Below are positions 21,960-33,897 of a DNA stretch of 64,000 nucleotides, one piece after another. Location: contig CM042088.1 of assembly GCA_023512835.1 (NCBI GenBank), forward strand, positions 372,001 through 436,000, read 5' to 3'. Numbering within the stretch: position 1 is the stretch's first letter; the number at the start of each line of letters is the position of its first letter. The notes under the pieces were generated by a model. That model was not told the origin of the DNA. It saw nothing but the letters and a program-made list of their open reading frames with translations, and ran no database searches. The DNA comes from Taxillus chinensis. Taxonomy: Eukaryota; Streptophyta; Magnoliopsida; Santalales; Loranthaceae. The position numbers and the translations under genes are program-made.

Positions 21960-24100
21960 ATGGCAGAAGAAACAGAGAACAGACTCATGGGGTTGGAACA
22001 GTCACAACACACCCTACAGGGGCAAATGTCTGCAATAATGGAAATGCTCACAAAATTGACTGAAGAAAGAGGAAGAATTCCGACCGGGGGAACTACCAAT
22101 CACCATCAAGAGCAAGGGGAAGGAGGTCGTTCGGTCACCCAACCTGGCTCCAAGCCAGGCACCCACATACCATCCTGCTATGGCACAACCTCCTACCCAA
22201 AATCAAACTCATTTCATTATGCCCGCACCAGGAAATGTAATGGAAGCGGTGGGTTCCCCAGCTCCTCAGGAAAATATTGAGTCGCTCGCTCTACGCCGAC
22301 TCGAGGAAAGATTGAAGGCCGTAGAAGGCATTGACAGCTATGGTATGACCAGCCCACAAGACTTATGCTTAGTCCCTGGAGTGGTGCTACCGCCAAAATT
22401 CAAAATGCCAGATTTTGAAAAATTCAACGGGACACGATGTCCGAAGACACATCTGGTCATGTATTGTCAAAAGATGGCCGCTTATGCTAGTGAAGACAAG
22501 CTCCTCATGCATTGTTTCCAGGAAAGCCTAACTGGGGCATCCCTTCACTGGTATTTTCAACTGAATGGAAACCGCATTAAGACATGGAAGGAATTAGCTA
22601 CTTCCTTCTTGGCACAAGACAAACATGTCACCGAGCCGGCACCTGGATCGACTAACCCTCGTCTATGGAGAAGGGATCGGAAGAGAATTTCAAAGATTAT
22701 ACACGAAGATGGAGAGAGGCAGCTGTGGAGGTCCAACCTCCCCTTACCGAAAGAGAACTCACTACTCTTTTTATCAACACACTAAAAGGTGTCTACTATG
22801 AGAAGTTGATCGGTAACGTCTCCAACAGCTTTGCAAACTTGGTCGCATCCGGTGAACGTGTAGAAAGTGGAATTAAAGGAGGAAAGCTGAAGGGAGATGC
22901 AGCTGAGGCATCAAAATGGTTTCAACCACCAGCAAAAAGGAAAGAAAATGAAACCAACCTGGTATACCCATCGCACCCACCGATACAACCAACATTCTAC
23001 CAAGCACCAGGGTGCTATAGAGGGTCACCTGTGGCCGCCTACGCTGCATCTGCACCACCTCCCCCATTCATGCCATACTTGCCACAGGGAGGGGTTCCAT
23101 TTCCATATCCCATGACACCTAATCCATTTCAACCAAGAGCACCTTACGTAGAGCAACCAAGGCCAGCAAGTCAGGAAGGACCAGGACCCTCATTCCAAGG
23201 ACAGGGGCAACCGAGGGCCCCGACCCAGCAAGCAGGAGCGAATCAGGCTTCTCGTCGACCACGACAAGAGTTTGATCCAATTCCAATGACTTATGCAGAA
23301 TTATACCCCAAGCTCTTAGAGGCACGGATGGTAACCCCTATACCCTTAGGAGAAATAAAGACTCCTCCCCCGGCTTGGTATAAGCCAGATGCCAGGTGTG
23401 AATATCATGCAGGTGGAGCTGGACATGATATCGAAAACTGTATCACCTTCAAAAGGAAGGTTCAAGCATTAAAGGATGCAAAATGGCTGGATTTTTCCGC
23501 ACTGGTGGGGACACCAAATGTGAACAGTAATCCGCTTCCAGAACATTCCCATGACGTGGCCAGTATCACAACAGAAGGACGGCTAGAGAAAGTTTCACAA
23601 ATACAAATGGAGAAAAGCTATTTGTTTACCCTGCTGCAGGAATATGGATATATACTTGCTCCCGACACATTAAAGACAGAGAAGGGGACAAAGTTGGAGA
23701 AAAAATGCCTTTATCACAAAATGTCACGGGGACATGACATCGCAGAATGTACTAAGTTTTCCAAGGTGGTGCAAAAGCTCATAGACCAAAGGATGATTGA
23801 ATTCTCTAGAGAGGGAATGGACAACCAAAGCCACATGATCCAAGGAGAAGATTCCCTCAAATCGCCATGGGTGCCTACACCCCTTGTCTTAAACGTTAAG
23901 GCTGCAGAGATCCCGGTCTCGCCACATGGAATCAAGCCTCTCACTATCCATGCCTCAAGTCTCGTGCCGGACAAGAGGGGGAGAACCGGAAGCCCACAAC
24001 TACCGCAGGGAATTACACCTCTCACCATAGGTGTTCCTGCTCCTTTCCCTTATAAAACTGATAAGGCAGTCCCATGGAACTACAGTTGTGAAGTAGTATA
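21960..24100 (+). pseudogene. gag: E2 gag, frameshifted
   Basis: Starts MAEETENRLMGLEQ, an N-terminal helical segment absent from the truncated E1 copy. The frame shifts before about 22200, continues with the core gag domain (22330-22640: SYGMTSPQDLCLVPG, KFNGTRCPKTHL), shifts again near 22640-22665 and runs open to 24101. Two C-x2-H-x5-H-x4-C Zn-knuckle-like motifs are present (about 23398 and 23707). A proline-rich linker lies at 22970-23230. The region ends at TAG 24099-24101, where E1 has CAG. The reading frame can be followed from E1 but is not intact. Confidence 0.88.
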
Positions 24101-25435
24101 GGGAGCCACCGCAGCCGAAAAGAAAACCAGGAGCGGTCGGGCATATGCCCCAGATATGGCTGACAAAGCAAGGAAGGAAAAAGCTGTAGAAAAAGACACT
24201 GAGTCAACACCGGAGGCAACAAAGAGAGGAACACCAATCACTGAAGAAGAGACCACAGAATTTCTGAAATTCATGAAACAGAGCGAGTATAATATTGTGG
24301 ATCAGCTAAGCCGACAATCGGCCCGCATCTCCTTGCTCTCATTAATGATGGATTCCCAACCTCACCTGGGAAGCACCGCTGAAAGTTTCGAGCCAAGCCT
24401 ATGTTCCACCGATCGTCTCGGTGGCAAATGTTGACGGAATCGCCAGTAACCTCATCATGAACAACGTCATTAGCTTTGGAGATGATGAGCTACCCCAAGA
24501 AGGGAAAGGACATATAAAAGCTTTGCACATCACGGTCAAATGCAAGGAGCACACCATAGCCCGCGTACTCATTGACAACGGCTCGGCCTTGAACATTATG
24601 CCCTTGCATATACTGCAGCAACTTCCAATTGACGCGTCCTATATGCGTCCCTGTACGATGAAGGTACGGGCATTCGATGGAGGAAAGTGTGACGTGGTGG
24701 GAACTCTGGATATTCCACTCATGATTGGGCCAACTACTTTTACGGTGGAATTTCAGGTGATGGACATCACGCCATATTACAGCTGTTTGTTGGGAAGACC
24801 CTGGATCCACATGGTAGGAGCGGTGCCATCAAGTCTCCACCAGAAGATGAAGTTTGTAATGGGAACCAGCTCATCTGCATCTCTGGAGAGACAAGTTTCC
24901 TCGTCACCAAACCGGCATCAGTTCCTTATATTGAAAGCAACGAAGATGTGCCAGAATGCTCCTATCGGGCTTTTGAGATGGTGAATGTCGCTTCTACCCC
25001 AGACCATCGTCTCTCAAAGGCAGCAAAAATGGTTGCTGCCACTATGATCAAACAGGGGTACAAACCGGGGCAAGGATTAGGCCTGACAGCTCAAGGGATT
25101 CAGAAACCCCTGACCATCCGAGAAAATACCGAAAAGTTTGGGCTAGGCTACGTCCCTACAAAAGCTGACAGACAGAGGGAAGCTATCAAGAAGAGAGAAG
25201 TCAGAATGGCTAGATTGCAGAAAAGGCCAGTACAAGAAGAAAGGAGAACCTTTCCCCCTTTGAATGTTACATTCCGGAGTGGAGGGTTTATCCATAAGAG
25301 CCAACCTAAGCCCAAGACGGGGACTGTAGCCGTATTAGACACAAATGAGCATGCACCGAGCGAGATGGTTCATTTAGTGCGAGAGGATCCCAACCAGCCA
25401 TTGAACAATTGGACCAGCCTGGACCTCCCCATAAT
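24101..25435 (+). pseudogene. pro: E2 protease and G-patch, frameshifted
   Basis: The aspartic protease active site IDNGSALNIMP lies at about 24571-24605. The frame breaks near 24370-24420 and again near 24865, just after KFVMG, before the G-patch segment (24948-25435, GYKPGQGLGL at about 25056). The last codon is split by the predicted intron: AT at 25434-25435, then GTAATG. Confidence 0.85.
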
Positions 25436-25610
25436 GTAATGCTTACGGGTCACTGGGGTTTAATGTATTCTATGTACTTTGAAGCTGTGAACATTTGTTT
25501 TTCCTTAAACCTTCCAATAAAATGTGTTTTTCAAATCTTTCATGGTGCATTCCATTCATCACATATGCATATCATATTTGGTTACCAACTTGTCATTCTC
25601 TTATAAACAG
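25436..25610 (+). other. Predicted Ogre intron between pro and RT (E2)
   Basis: 175 bp, donor GTAATG, acceptor ATAAACAG ending at 25610. It occupies the same place and phase as the E1 intron, with AT plus G restoring an ATG codon. Agreement of donor, acceptor and phase between two diverged copies supports it; splicing itself is not shown. Confidence 0.75.
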
Positions 25611-27735
25611 GTATCAGAATGTCAATGAAAACATAGTATGCGAAAGCGAAACGAGATGCCAAAGCTTTGACCAAAGTCCAAACCGGGGAGCAGCCCGTGT
25701 TTGAAGTCGATGAGAATGAGATAGAAGAAACACCTGAGCTACCAGGGGAGATTATACGCCTATTGGAAAGGGAAGACCGTTTATCCGTTCCAAGTGAAGA
25801 CCCAAGTAGAAAACAGTGAATTTGGGGACGACAACCAACCAAAAGAATTGAGGGTGGGGTCTTTGATAGCTACCGACATCGGGAGGAAGTTAATCGAGCT
25901 GTTAAGAAGCTACATCGACATTTTTGCATGGTCATACCAAGATATGCCCGGGTTAGACACAGATATAGTGCAACATCACATACCCGTGAAGCCAGAGTGC
26001 AAGCCAGTACAGAGAAATTGCGAAGAATGAGGCCAAGAGATGATACTAAAGATTAAAGAAGAAGTCAAAAAGCAATGGGATGCAGGTTTCCTAAGTGTCT
26101 CCCACTATCCAGAATGGGTCGCTAATGTTGTACCAGTACCAAAGAAAGGAGGCAAAGTACGCATGTGTGTCGACTATAGAGATCTGAATTGGGCCAATCC
26201 GAAAGACAACTTCCCGCTTCCTCATATTGATACCTTAGTGGATAATACAGCAAAACATGCCCTATTCTCCTTCATGGATGGTTTCTTGGGCTATAATCAA
26301 ATTCGTATGGCCCCCGAACACAAAGAGAGGACCACATTCACGACGCTTTGGGGAACCTTTTGCTATTACGTGATGCCTTTTGGCCTGAGGAATGCAGGGG
26401 CAACCTATCAGCGAGCCATGGTGACCCTATTCCACGACATGATGCACAAAGAAGTCGAGGTATACATGGACGACATGATAGCCAAATCTCGAAGCACTGA
26501 AGATCATATCGAAGTACTCCGCAAGCTCTTCAACAGGCTACGGAAATATCAACTGAAATTGAACCCCGAAAAGTGCACTTTCGGAGCCATGTCGGGAAAA
26601 CTGTTGGGTTTCATTGTGAGCCAAAAAGGAGTGGAAATCGATCCAGATAAAGTTCGAGCTATCCAAGAGATGCCGCCACCACGGACCATCAAGGAGGTTA
26701 GAGGATTCCTAGGGCAACTGAATTATATTGCCTGATTTATTTCCCAGCTGACAGCCACATGTGAACCCATTTTCAAGACTTTACAAAAGAACAACCCAGA
26801 AATTTGGAATGACAAATGTCAAGAAGCTTTTGACAAGATCAAACAATATCTGTCTAATCCACCCATTTTGATCCCACCAGTACCGGATAGACCTCTGATC
26901 TTATACTTGACCGTTCAGGAGTCAGCGATAGGTTGTGTCTTGGGGCAACATGATTCTACAGGCAAGAAGGAGCAGGCCATTTATTACCTCAGCAAGAAGT
27001 TCACCATCAATTAAGAAAACTACACGCCCTTGGAGAAGACGTGCTGTGCTCTTGTCTGGATAACGAGAAGATTGAGGCAATACACTCTTTATCATACTAC
27101 ATGGCTGATTTCAAGGCATGATCCGCTCAAATATCTCTTGGAAAAACCATCCATTTCTGGAAGAATCGCCAAATGGCAGTTGATCCTATCGGAGTACGAT
27201 ATCATCTACGTACCTCAAAAGCCATAAAAGGAAGTGCGATAGCCGACTATCCTGGCAGATAGAGCGCTGGAAGACTTTGAGCCCATGACTATTGGCTTCC
27301 CAGGATGAGCACATTAACATCATTTCGGCCGAAGTATCAGACATATGGACGATGTGGTTCGATGGAGCCTCTAGTCTCTTAGGTCACGGTGTTGGGGCCA
27401 TCCTGATATCCCCAAAAGGCGAACATTTCCCCATGGCGGCAAAGCTAACCTTCCCTTGTACAAACAATGTGGCAGAGTATGAGGCTTGTGTGATGGGACT
27501 TCAAGAAGCCATTCACAAAGGGATCAAAAAAATTACGAGTGTTCGGCGATTCGGCACTCATCATTTTTCAAGTAAGGGGTGAATGGGAGACTTGAAACCA
27601 CAAATTAATCCCATATCGGAAATATGTTACGGAGTTAGCCGAGCGATTCGATGACATCACATTCGAGCATATGCCCAGAGAATGTAATCGGCTTCTGATG
27701 CACCTGGCAACTCTAGCCTCCCTCCTTCGCTGGAC
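25611..27735 (+). pseudogene. pol: E2 RT, RNase H and archaeal-type RNase H, multiply frameshifted
   Basis: The RT stretch 26040-26732 is open and has VDYRDLN, FSFMDGFLGYNQI, MPFGLRNAGATYQ and the active site YMDD at 26463-26474. It ends at TGA 26733, where a CGA codon is expected. Further breaks are an extra G near 25687, shifts near 25805 and 26010, TAA at 27012 and small indels near 27225, 27300, 27530, 27590 and 27710. RNase H (27030-27227) and the second RNase H (27340-27560, MWFDGASSLLGHG) are recognisable. Most breaks are single-base indels, in contrast to E1. Confidence 0.88.
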
Positions 27736-27741
27736 ACAAAG

Positions 27742-29073
27742 TTGGAAGTGCAGTCTTTTGATATCCGTATACAAGATACTCCTGCACATTGTATGGCCAT
27801 TGAAGGAAATATAGAGGAAAAGCCTTGGTACAATGACATCAGACAGTATTTGCTTAAGCAAGAGTACCCAGCAGAGGCATCTGAGTCTGATAAAAGAAAT
27901 ATCCGAAGGTCTGCATCCAACTATTATTTCGATGGCTCGCTTCAGTATAAGAGAAACCATGATATGGTATTACTGCGGTGTGTGGCAAAAGAAGAGTCAA
28001 TACAGATAATGAAAGAAGTGCACGAAGGGGAATGCGGTTCACATGCAAACGGTCATGCATTAACAAGACAAATTATGCGAATGGGCTACTATTGGGTTAC
28101 CATGGAAAAAGATTGCATTGAATATGTGCGCAAATGCCTCAAGTGTCAAATTTATGGCGACAAGATTCAAGTACCGCCGTCCAAACTACACGTGATGGTC
28201 TCCCCGTGGCCGTTCTCACTTTGGGGCATTGACGTTATCGGACCAATATCTCCAAAAGCATCTAATGGTCATCGTTTCATTTTGGTAGCCATTGATTGCT
28301 TCACCAAGTGGGTAGAAGCAGCATCATACGCTAATGTCACACAAGTTGTGGTACTTCGATTTATACAGAACAATATCATATGCCGATATGGTCTTCCTGA
28401 GCAGATCATAACGGACAATGCTGCCAATTTGAACAGCCGGATGATAGGGAGGTTGTGCGAAACATACAAAATTCAACACCGCAACTCGACCCCCTATCGC
28501 CCAAAGATGAATGGTGCAGTCGAGGCAGCCAACAAGAACATCAAGAACATTATCAGAAAGATGACCGAAACGTACAAAGATTGGCACGAGAAGCTACCTT
28601 ACGCTTTGCATGCTTATCGTACCTCAGTGCGTACATCGACTGGGGCAACTCCATTTTCTTTGGTCTATGGCATGGAAGCAGTCCTACCGGTCGAAGTGGA
28701 GATACCTTCCCTCCGAGTACTTAAGGATACTCAGCTCGAAGAAGCAGAATGGGCCCAAAGTCGTTATGAGCAGTTGAATTTAATTGAGGGTAAGTGCCTG
28801 GCAGCAGTTTGCAGAGGACAGCTGTATCAACAGAGAATGATGAACAATTACAATAAAAAGGTGAAGCCCAGAAGCTTTCAAGAGGGTGATCTTGTCCTCA
28901 AGAAGATCTTGCCAATCCAGCATGACCATCGAGGAAAGTGGACTCCCAATTATGAAGGCCCATATGTTGTGAAAAAAGCATTCTCGGGAGGCGCATTGAT
29001 CCTTGCCAAAATGGATGGAGATGAGCTTCCTAATCCAGTGAATAGTGACGCCGTCAAAAAGTTTTATGCTTAA
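27742..29073 (+). CDS. int: E2 integrase segment, open
   Basis: An open stretch of 443 codons covering the polymerase-integrase linker and the whole integrase. Zinc-binding H, H, C and C codons are at 28042, 28054, 28135 and 28144. The catalytic D, D and E codons are at 28231, 28414 and 28522, with 35 residues between the second D and the E, so a complete DD35E triad. The C-terminal tail ends KKFYA. In an active element this would be the end of a spliced gag-pro-pol polyprotein, so the ATG at 27742 is not a natural start. The domain is intact but the copy is disabled upstream. Confidence 0.88.
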   Translation: MEVQSFDIRIQDTPAHCMAIEGNIEEKPWYNDIRQYLLKQEYPAEASESDKRNIRRSASNYYFDGSLQYKRNHDMVLLRCVAKEESIQIMKEVHEGECGSHANGHALTRQIMRMGYYWVTMEKDCIEYVRKCLKCQIYGDKIQVPPSKLHVMVSPWPFSLWGIDVIGPISPKASNGHRFILVAIDCFTKWVEAASYANVTQVVVLRFIQNNIICRYGLPEQIITDNAANLNSRMIGRLCETYKIQHRNSTPYRPKMNGAVEAANKNIKNIIRKMTETYKDWHEKLPYALHAYRTSVRTSTGATPFSLVYGMEAVLPVEVEIPSLRVLKDTQLEEAEWAQSRYEQLNLIEGKCLAAVCRGQLYQQRMMNNYNKKVKPRSFQEGDLVLKKILPIQHDHRGKWTPNYEGPYVVKKAFSGGALILAKMDGDELPNPVNSDAVKKFYA

Positions 29074-30208
29074 CTCTCATGTCTCCCAACAAGATTCTCA
29101 TTCCTGTAATGAGCGGACTTGGTGAAAACCCAAAAGGGCACCAAGGGTAAAATACAAAGCCAACAATAAATCTTGAAGGGTGAAATCAGTTCAGTCAGAA
29201 ACTGAAAGGATCAGGACCACAACAAATAGGGTCCGTTGCAAGCAGTAGAGACAACATCATCCAAAAAACAGCGACGCAAACAGTGGAAGACTTGGTCAAA
29301 CCTGCGGCACACTCGAATCAAATTTATACATTATGCTTTTAAAGACTTGCGATTCTATTTATCAGATTATGACAATAGGACACTTTTTATGATATAAATA
29401 TGTTTTGTGGAATTAAACCAGCAAAAATCTTTTTATCTCTTTAATCATGTTACATCGTTTTCATTTCACATTTGAGTAGAACATCTTAAATCCCCAGTAA
29501 GCTCTTCTAGCATTGCCTTATGAGTAGGGCCAAGCTCAAAATCCCCAAACAACTTAAAGCCCCCAATTCGGAGTACTCATCTCCACGGGATATCACTATC
29601 CCCAGAGAAGTCGTCAAATCAATCTCCTCAATATGGCGAAGCGAATTTTAATAGACCCTTCGTGCACAACAGGGAGTTCCCCAGCAAAGACAGGATGGAC
29701 TTTCCATCCAAAGAGAACGTTGTTCCCCAACAAGTTGAATGTTAGCCAACCTCTCCAACAACGGCCAAACCCTCAGTGATACATCACGTGGCATTCAATG
29801 CATACATCGCACGACATCACATTGCATCGTATTTCACAACAAGTTGAGGTTTATGCATCCCCACATACAGCACATTGCATTCCATGCATCATTGGCATAC
29901 ATTCAACATACTCTGTAATTGCAGGAATGTTGCTGCCTCTGGAGATCCTAGGAGCTCATATTCAGCAAACTTCTCTTCAAGCTATCCTAGCTTTCTTCGT
30001 TCAACTGTACAACTCTTTCCTTGCAATTGCCCCAAAGTCTAAACGTATCCTTTTGGCACTCGACAACCTTTTCCCATTTTGGGTCACCTCGTAGAGCGAT
30101 CTCCTTGAGTGAACTCGTAGAGGGAGCTTAAATTGGGTTACTTCCCAAACTCACCAATTCCGTAAAGCATTTCCCCAAATACCATTTGATGTCTCCAACA
30201 AGTCTTCC

Positions 30209-30775
30209 CAATTCAAGCCTATCGTTGCTGTGGGCTATTTATTTTCAATTCAAGCCTATCGTTGCTGTGGGCTACCATTTTTCAATTCAAGCCTATCGTT
30301 GTTGTGGGCTATCCGTTTTCAATTCAAGCCTATCGTTGCTGTGGGCTTTCCATTTTCAATTCAAGCCTATCGTTGTTGTGGGCTATCCATTTGCAATTTA
30401 AGCCTATCGTTGTTGTGGGCTTTCCATTTTCGATTCGAGCCTATCGTTGCAGTGGGCCTTTCATTTTCCCGTTTTCACTTTAAGCCTATCGTTGCCGTGG
30501 GCTATCCATTTTCAGTTCAAGCCCATCGTTGCTGTGGGCTATCCGTTTTCAATTCAAGCCCATCATTGTTGTGGGCCTTTTTCCATTTTTAATTCGAGCC
30601 TATCGTTGCTGTGGGCCTTTCAGTTTTCAATTCAAGACCATCTTTGTTGTGGGCCTTTTTCCATTTTTCAATTCGAGCCTATCGTTGCTGTGGGCCTTTC
30701 AGTTTTCAATTCAAGACCATCATTGTTGTGGGCCTTTTCTCTTTTTCAGTTCAAGCCTGTCATTGTTGTAGGCTT
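30209..30775 (+). repeat. 37-bp-type minisatellite in E2 3' UTR
   Basis: About 15 units of the AAGCCTATCGTTGCTGTGGG family, becoming CATCATTGTTGTGGG towards the end. Same family as 1515-2150 and 60460-60935. Confidence 0.9.
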
Positions 30776-30950
30776 TCAATCTCCGGTATCAAGCGGCCTT
30801 AGATGCCTCATCAAGGTATTATCCAAGCACACCGCCCTGTGAAGCCCCTTTTCCCTCTCGGGGACAAACCCAACCGTCGCACTTCTTCCTCTAGGTAAGT
30901 CAGGTAAGTGCTCCAACCCGTCCAAAATGACTCCCTTTTATCTTTGTACG

Positions 30951-30968
30951 CTGTTTGTATACAAACAG
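30951..30968. repeat. Perfect 18-bp palindrome upstream of the PPT
   Basis: CTGTTTGTATACAAACAG, 18 bp before LTR4. It is conserved before LTR5 (34830-34845), before LTR8 (60259-60276, reverse) and degenerate before LTR1 (2347-2364). It is followed by a purine-rich stretch (CAAAGAGCGGCAGC) that serves as PPT. Confidence 0.8.
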
Positions 30969-30986
30969 TGCACAAAGAGCGGCAGC

Positions 30987-33897
30987 TGTAGGACCCTATT
31001 TTGTCCGGGTTGGACATACTAACCCCATTTGATATACCTTTCTGCCCATGCCATATACCTTATTGAACAGGTCCACAATGATCCCATACTTCCAAGGAAT
31101 GGTCTACCCCAATCTGCACGAGATGGATACAATTGACACGGATGGGGGAGTTCAAAATTAATGACTTTTGCTACAAGTCCTTGAAGCGCCCCAAGACCAA
31201 CACCGGGTGATGGAGGATGAAAATTGGAGACCAACGCACTTGACCGAGCTCAAATCGGACTTAAAATGAAGAAGTTATGGCCAAAACAACTTTCGTTGGA
31301 AAAAGTCAAACTTGCCAAAAGACGGTCAATGCCCCTAGTCAAACTGCCCGCAAAAGTGATCATGCGAAACTCTTCAAAATGCCTATGTAGGCGAATACGG
31401 ACCTCCCCAAACAATTCCTGGAAGGTTATCCATTTTTGCATTTTTGGTGGGGGTAAAAAGGTAATTAAAAGTAGGGGTTGATCATTGACCGTTGACCTGC
31501 CGACACTTCGACCCATTGACCCCGAAGCTCGAAGCCTCGAAGCCCCGAAACTCGAATCCCCGAAGTCCCGAACCTCGAAGCCTCGAAGCCCCAAAGCCTC
31601 GAAGCCCGAAGCCCCGAAGTCCCGAAGATCGAAGCCTCGAAGCTCGAAGCCTCGAAGCCCCGAAGTCCCGAAGCTCGAAGCCCCGAAGCTCGAAGCCCCG
31701 AAGCCCCGTTGACCTGCTGATTTCTGACCTTCGACCCTTCGACCCTCGAAGCCTCGCTGCCGACACTTCGACGCCCGCGACCCTCGAAGCCTCGCTACGA
31801 CGCCTTCGACCCGCGGGACCCGTACGCCTTCCACCTCCGACCCTTCGACCCTCGAAGCCTCGCTGCCGACACTCCGACCTGCCGACACTTCGAACCTCCG
31901 ACCCTTTTTTTGCCTTCGCTGATTTTTCTCGCGGGCTTCCTCGCTGGCTTATTTCTCTCGCTGTTTATTCACGGGGCTTGTTTTATGCGCTGGCCACCTA
32001 ACAAAGAATCACTCACCAACCTGTCAATCACATGTGCTGGTAAAATACAAATTCAAAAAGGCAATCACGAGCTCCCCTGTTTCCCGCACAAGTTGTCCAC
32101 CAGACAAAGTACAAAATCTGCAATTAAAAACGCTGCCTTCATAATAGAGCATTAAATGCAGCAATTAATGATAATCCAGCCAAAAAAATTTCTGCAGCCC
32201 TTAAGATGCAGTTATCCATCCCTGCGAAAAAAAAGGGGGGTTTTCATTGAAGAGAGCCATCAAAAAAAAAAGAGAGAGGAAAAAAGGAATTCGTTGCAAA
32301 AAAATAAAAAAAAACCTGTACCCTTTTACATCCCTTCCTCATCCCAGTGCAGACGGAGCAAAAAAAAAAAAACACAGAGAGAGAAAGGAAAAGAAAGAAA
32401 GGAGAGAAATTCAAAAAAAGGGAAAAACCAGTCTCATCATCAAAACCAGCCTCATCATCATCGAAAACGCCCCGCCTCATCATCAAAAAACGCCCTGCTT
32501 CCTCCTGGCAAACCCAAAAAAAAAAAAAAAACACGAAATCCCGGAATCATCATCATAAGAGATCACTCATCCACTCCTTGCAAACTCCAACTTCAGCCCT
32601 CCTATCTCCAAACACCAGGGAAGTCTCTTCATAAGTCCCACTGTCAGATCTGTCGATTCCGAGTCGAGCAAGTGACTATCAGCGCCGGCGGGAGCTCAAG
32701 CAGAAGATTGGCGTTGCAAAGCTTCAAAGTCGGTTCAGCCCTTATCTTTTCACTACTTTTTCAATTTATTTGTATCTATATTGGGTGTAATTGTTTTTTA
32801 GCATTTTTCTAATTTTCGTTTTTGAGCTTATCTATATTTGGTGTAATCCCTTTTCAGCCTTTTTCATTGTGTTTTCCTGTATTCCTTCCTATGTGTATGT
32901 TGTAATATGTAAAGTATAGTAAAAAAAAAAAAAGAAGAGAAGAAAGAAAAAAAATGGAGAGAGCAAAAGGAGAAGATGAAAAGCAACAAAAAGAAAAGAA
33001 AAAAAGAGTGATTTTATTTTTGTGGATGTCACACTCACACACTTCACATCTATTTTGATATATGTATTTTCAATTTAAAAAAAAACACAAAAAAAAAAAA
33101 CAAACATGTTCTTCAAAATGTTTTCAATAAATAATTTTCAAAATGTTTTCAAAAAAAAAAACAAAACAAACAAACAAACAAACAAACAAACAAAAAACAA
33201 AACAAAACAGAAAAACAAGCAAAAAAACAAAACAAAACAAAACGTTTTTTTAATAACATGTTTTTTTTAAATCTCTTCAACAACATGTTTTGAAACTGTT
33301 TTCATAAAATGTTTTCCAAATGTCTTCCAACAAAAACAAAAAAACAAAAAAAAATAAAATAAAATAAAAAACAACAAAAAATATAGAAAAACAAACACAA
33401 AATGCATGTTCTAACTCAAACCAAAAAAAAAGGGGGAAAAATAAACAAATATTTTTTAGGATTTCAATTTCGAAGAGCAAAACCAAAAGACAAACCAATC
33501 CCTAGGATCTCATTATCCACTTCAAAAATCCAAAACCTTTAGGATTCCCTTTAGAAATTTAGGATAAATCCATTTTAACCATGACTTTAATAAATAACTT
33601 AGCCAAATAGAAATCATAAACTTTTTAACTTAGCCCAGTCATGGCAGTATAAATAAAATAAAACCTCCTCCTCCTAAATTAGATACCGAAAGGGCGCTGT
33701 AGGGGTGCTAATCCTTCCCTACACGTAACCAACTCCCGAACCCATCTCTGATAACGCAGACCATACACTTAAAACTACTCAAAGTAGAGGGTATCCAACT
33801 GTACCCCAAAAACAGTTGGTGGCGACTCTAAAATTTCTCACCATTGGTTTAGTTTGAGCTCACCCCAAAAGGGCCCGGACGAAAACCAGTGATGACA
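30987..33897 (+). repeat. LTR4 (2911 bp), 3' LTR of E2
   Basis: Begins TGTAGGACCCT, ends CCAGTGATGACA, and is followed by the TACAG target copy. TTGACC motifs lie at about 31485, a TCGAAGCC array at 31520-31710, A-rich low complexity at 33075-33380 and the TATA motif at 33648. It pairs with LTR2. Confidence 0.92.
33648..33655 (+). promoter_or_regulatory. Candidate TATA box of LTR4
   Basis: TATAAATA in GGCAGTATAAATAAAATAAA, 250 bp before the LTR end, conserved with LTR2, LTR3 and LTR8. Confidence 0.45.

Larger units (their letters stand above)
29074..30986 (+). other. E2 3' UTR
   Basis: Non-coding. It holds one copy of the GGTGAAAACCC segment (about 29130), the conserved AAATCCCCAAACAACTTAAA block (about 29540), the ACATACAGCACATTGC sequence that is the E1 target site for E2 (about 29864), the minisatellite and the pre-LTR palindrome and PPT. 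Confidence 0.85.
13124..33897 (+). mobile_element. E2: three-LTR Ogre element inserted in E1 3' UTR
   Basis: Order is LTR2, primer site, leader (16006-16630), LTR3, degenerate primer site, leader, ORF1, gag, pro, intron, RT, two RNase H domains, integrase, 3' UTR, LTR4. The outer ends TG and CA are flanked by TACAG on both sides, so the unit behaves as a single 20.8-kb insertion. LTR2 and LTR4 share the start TGTAGGA and a segment with CTGATTTCTGACC that LTR3 lacks, so LTR3 came from another copy by insertion or by unequal recombination. The coding parts carry many 1-2 base frameshifts. Confidence 0.85.

Noticed and set aside
30209..30775. CRISPR-like array of evenly spaced repeats
   Set aside because: Units are contiguous and degenerate along their whole length, there are no unique spacers, and the sequence is plant retrotransposon 3' UTR.
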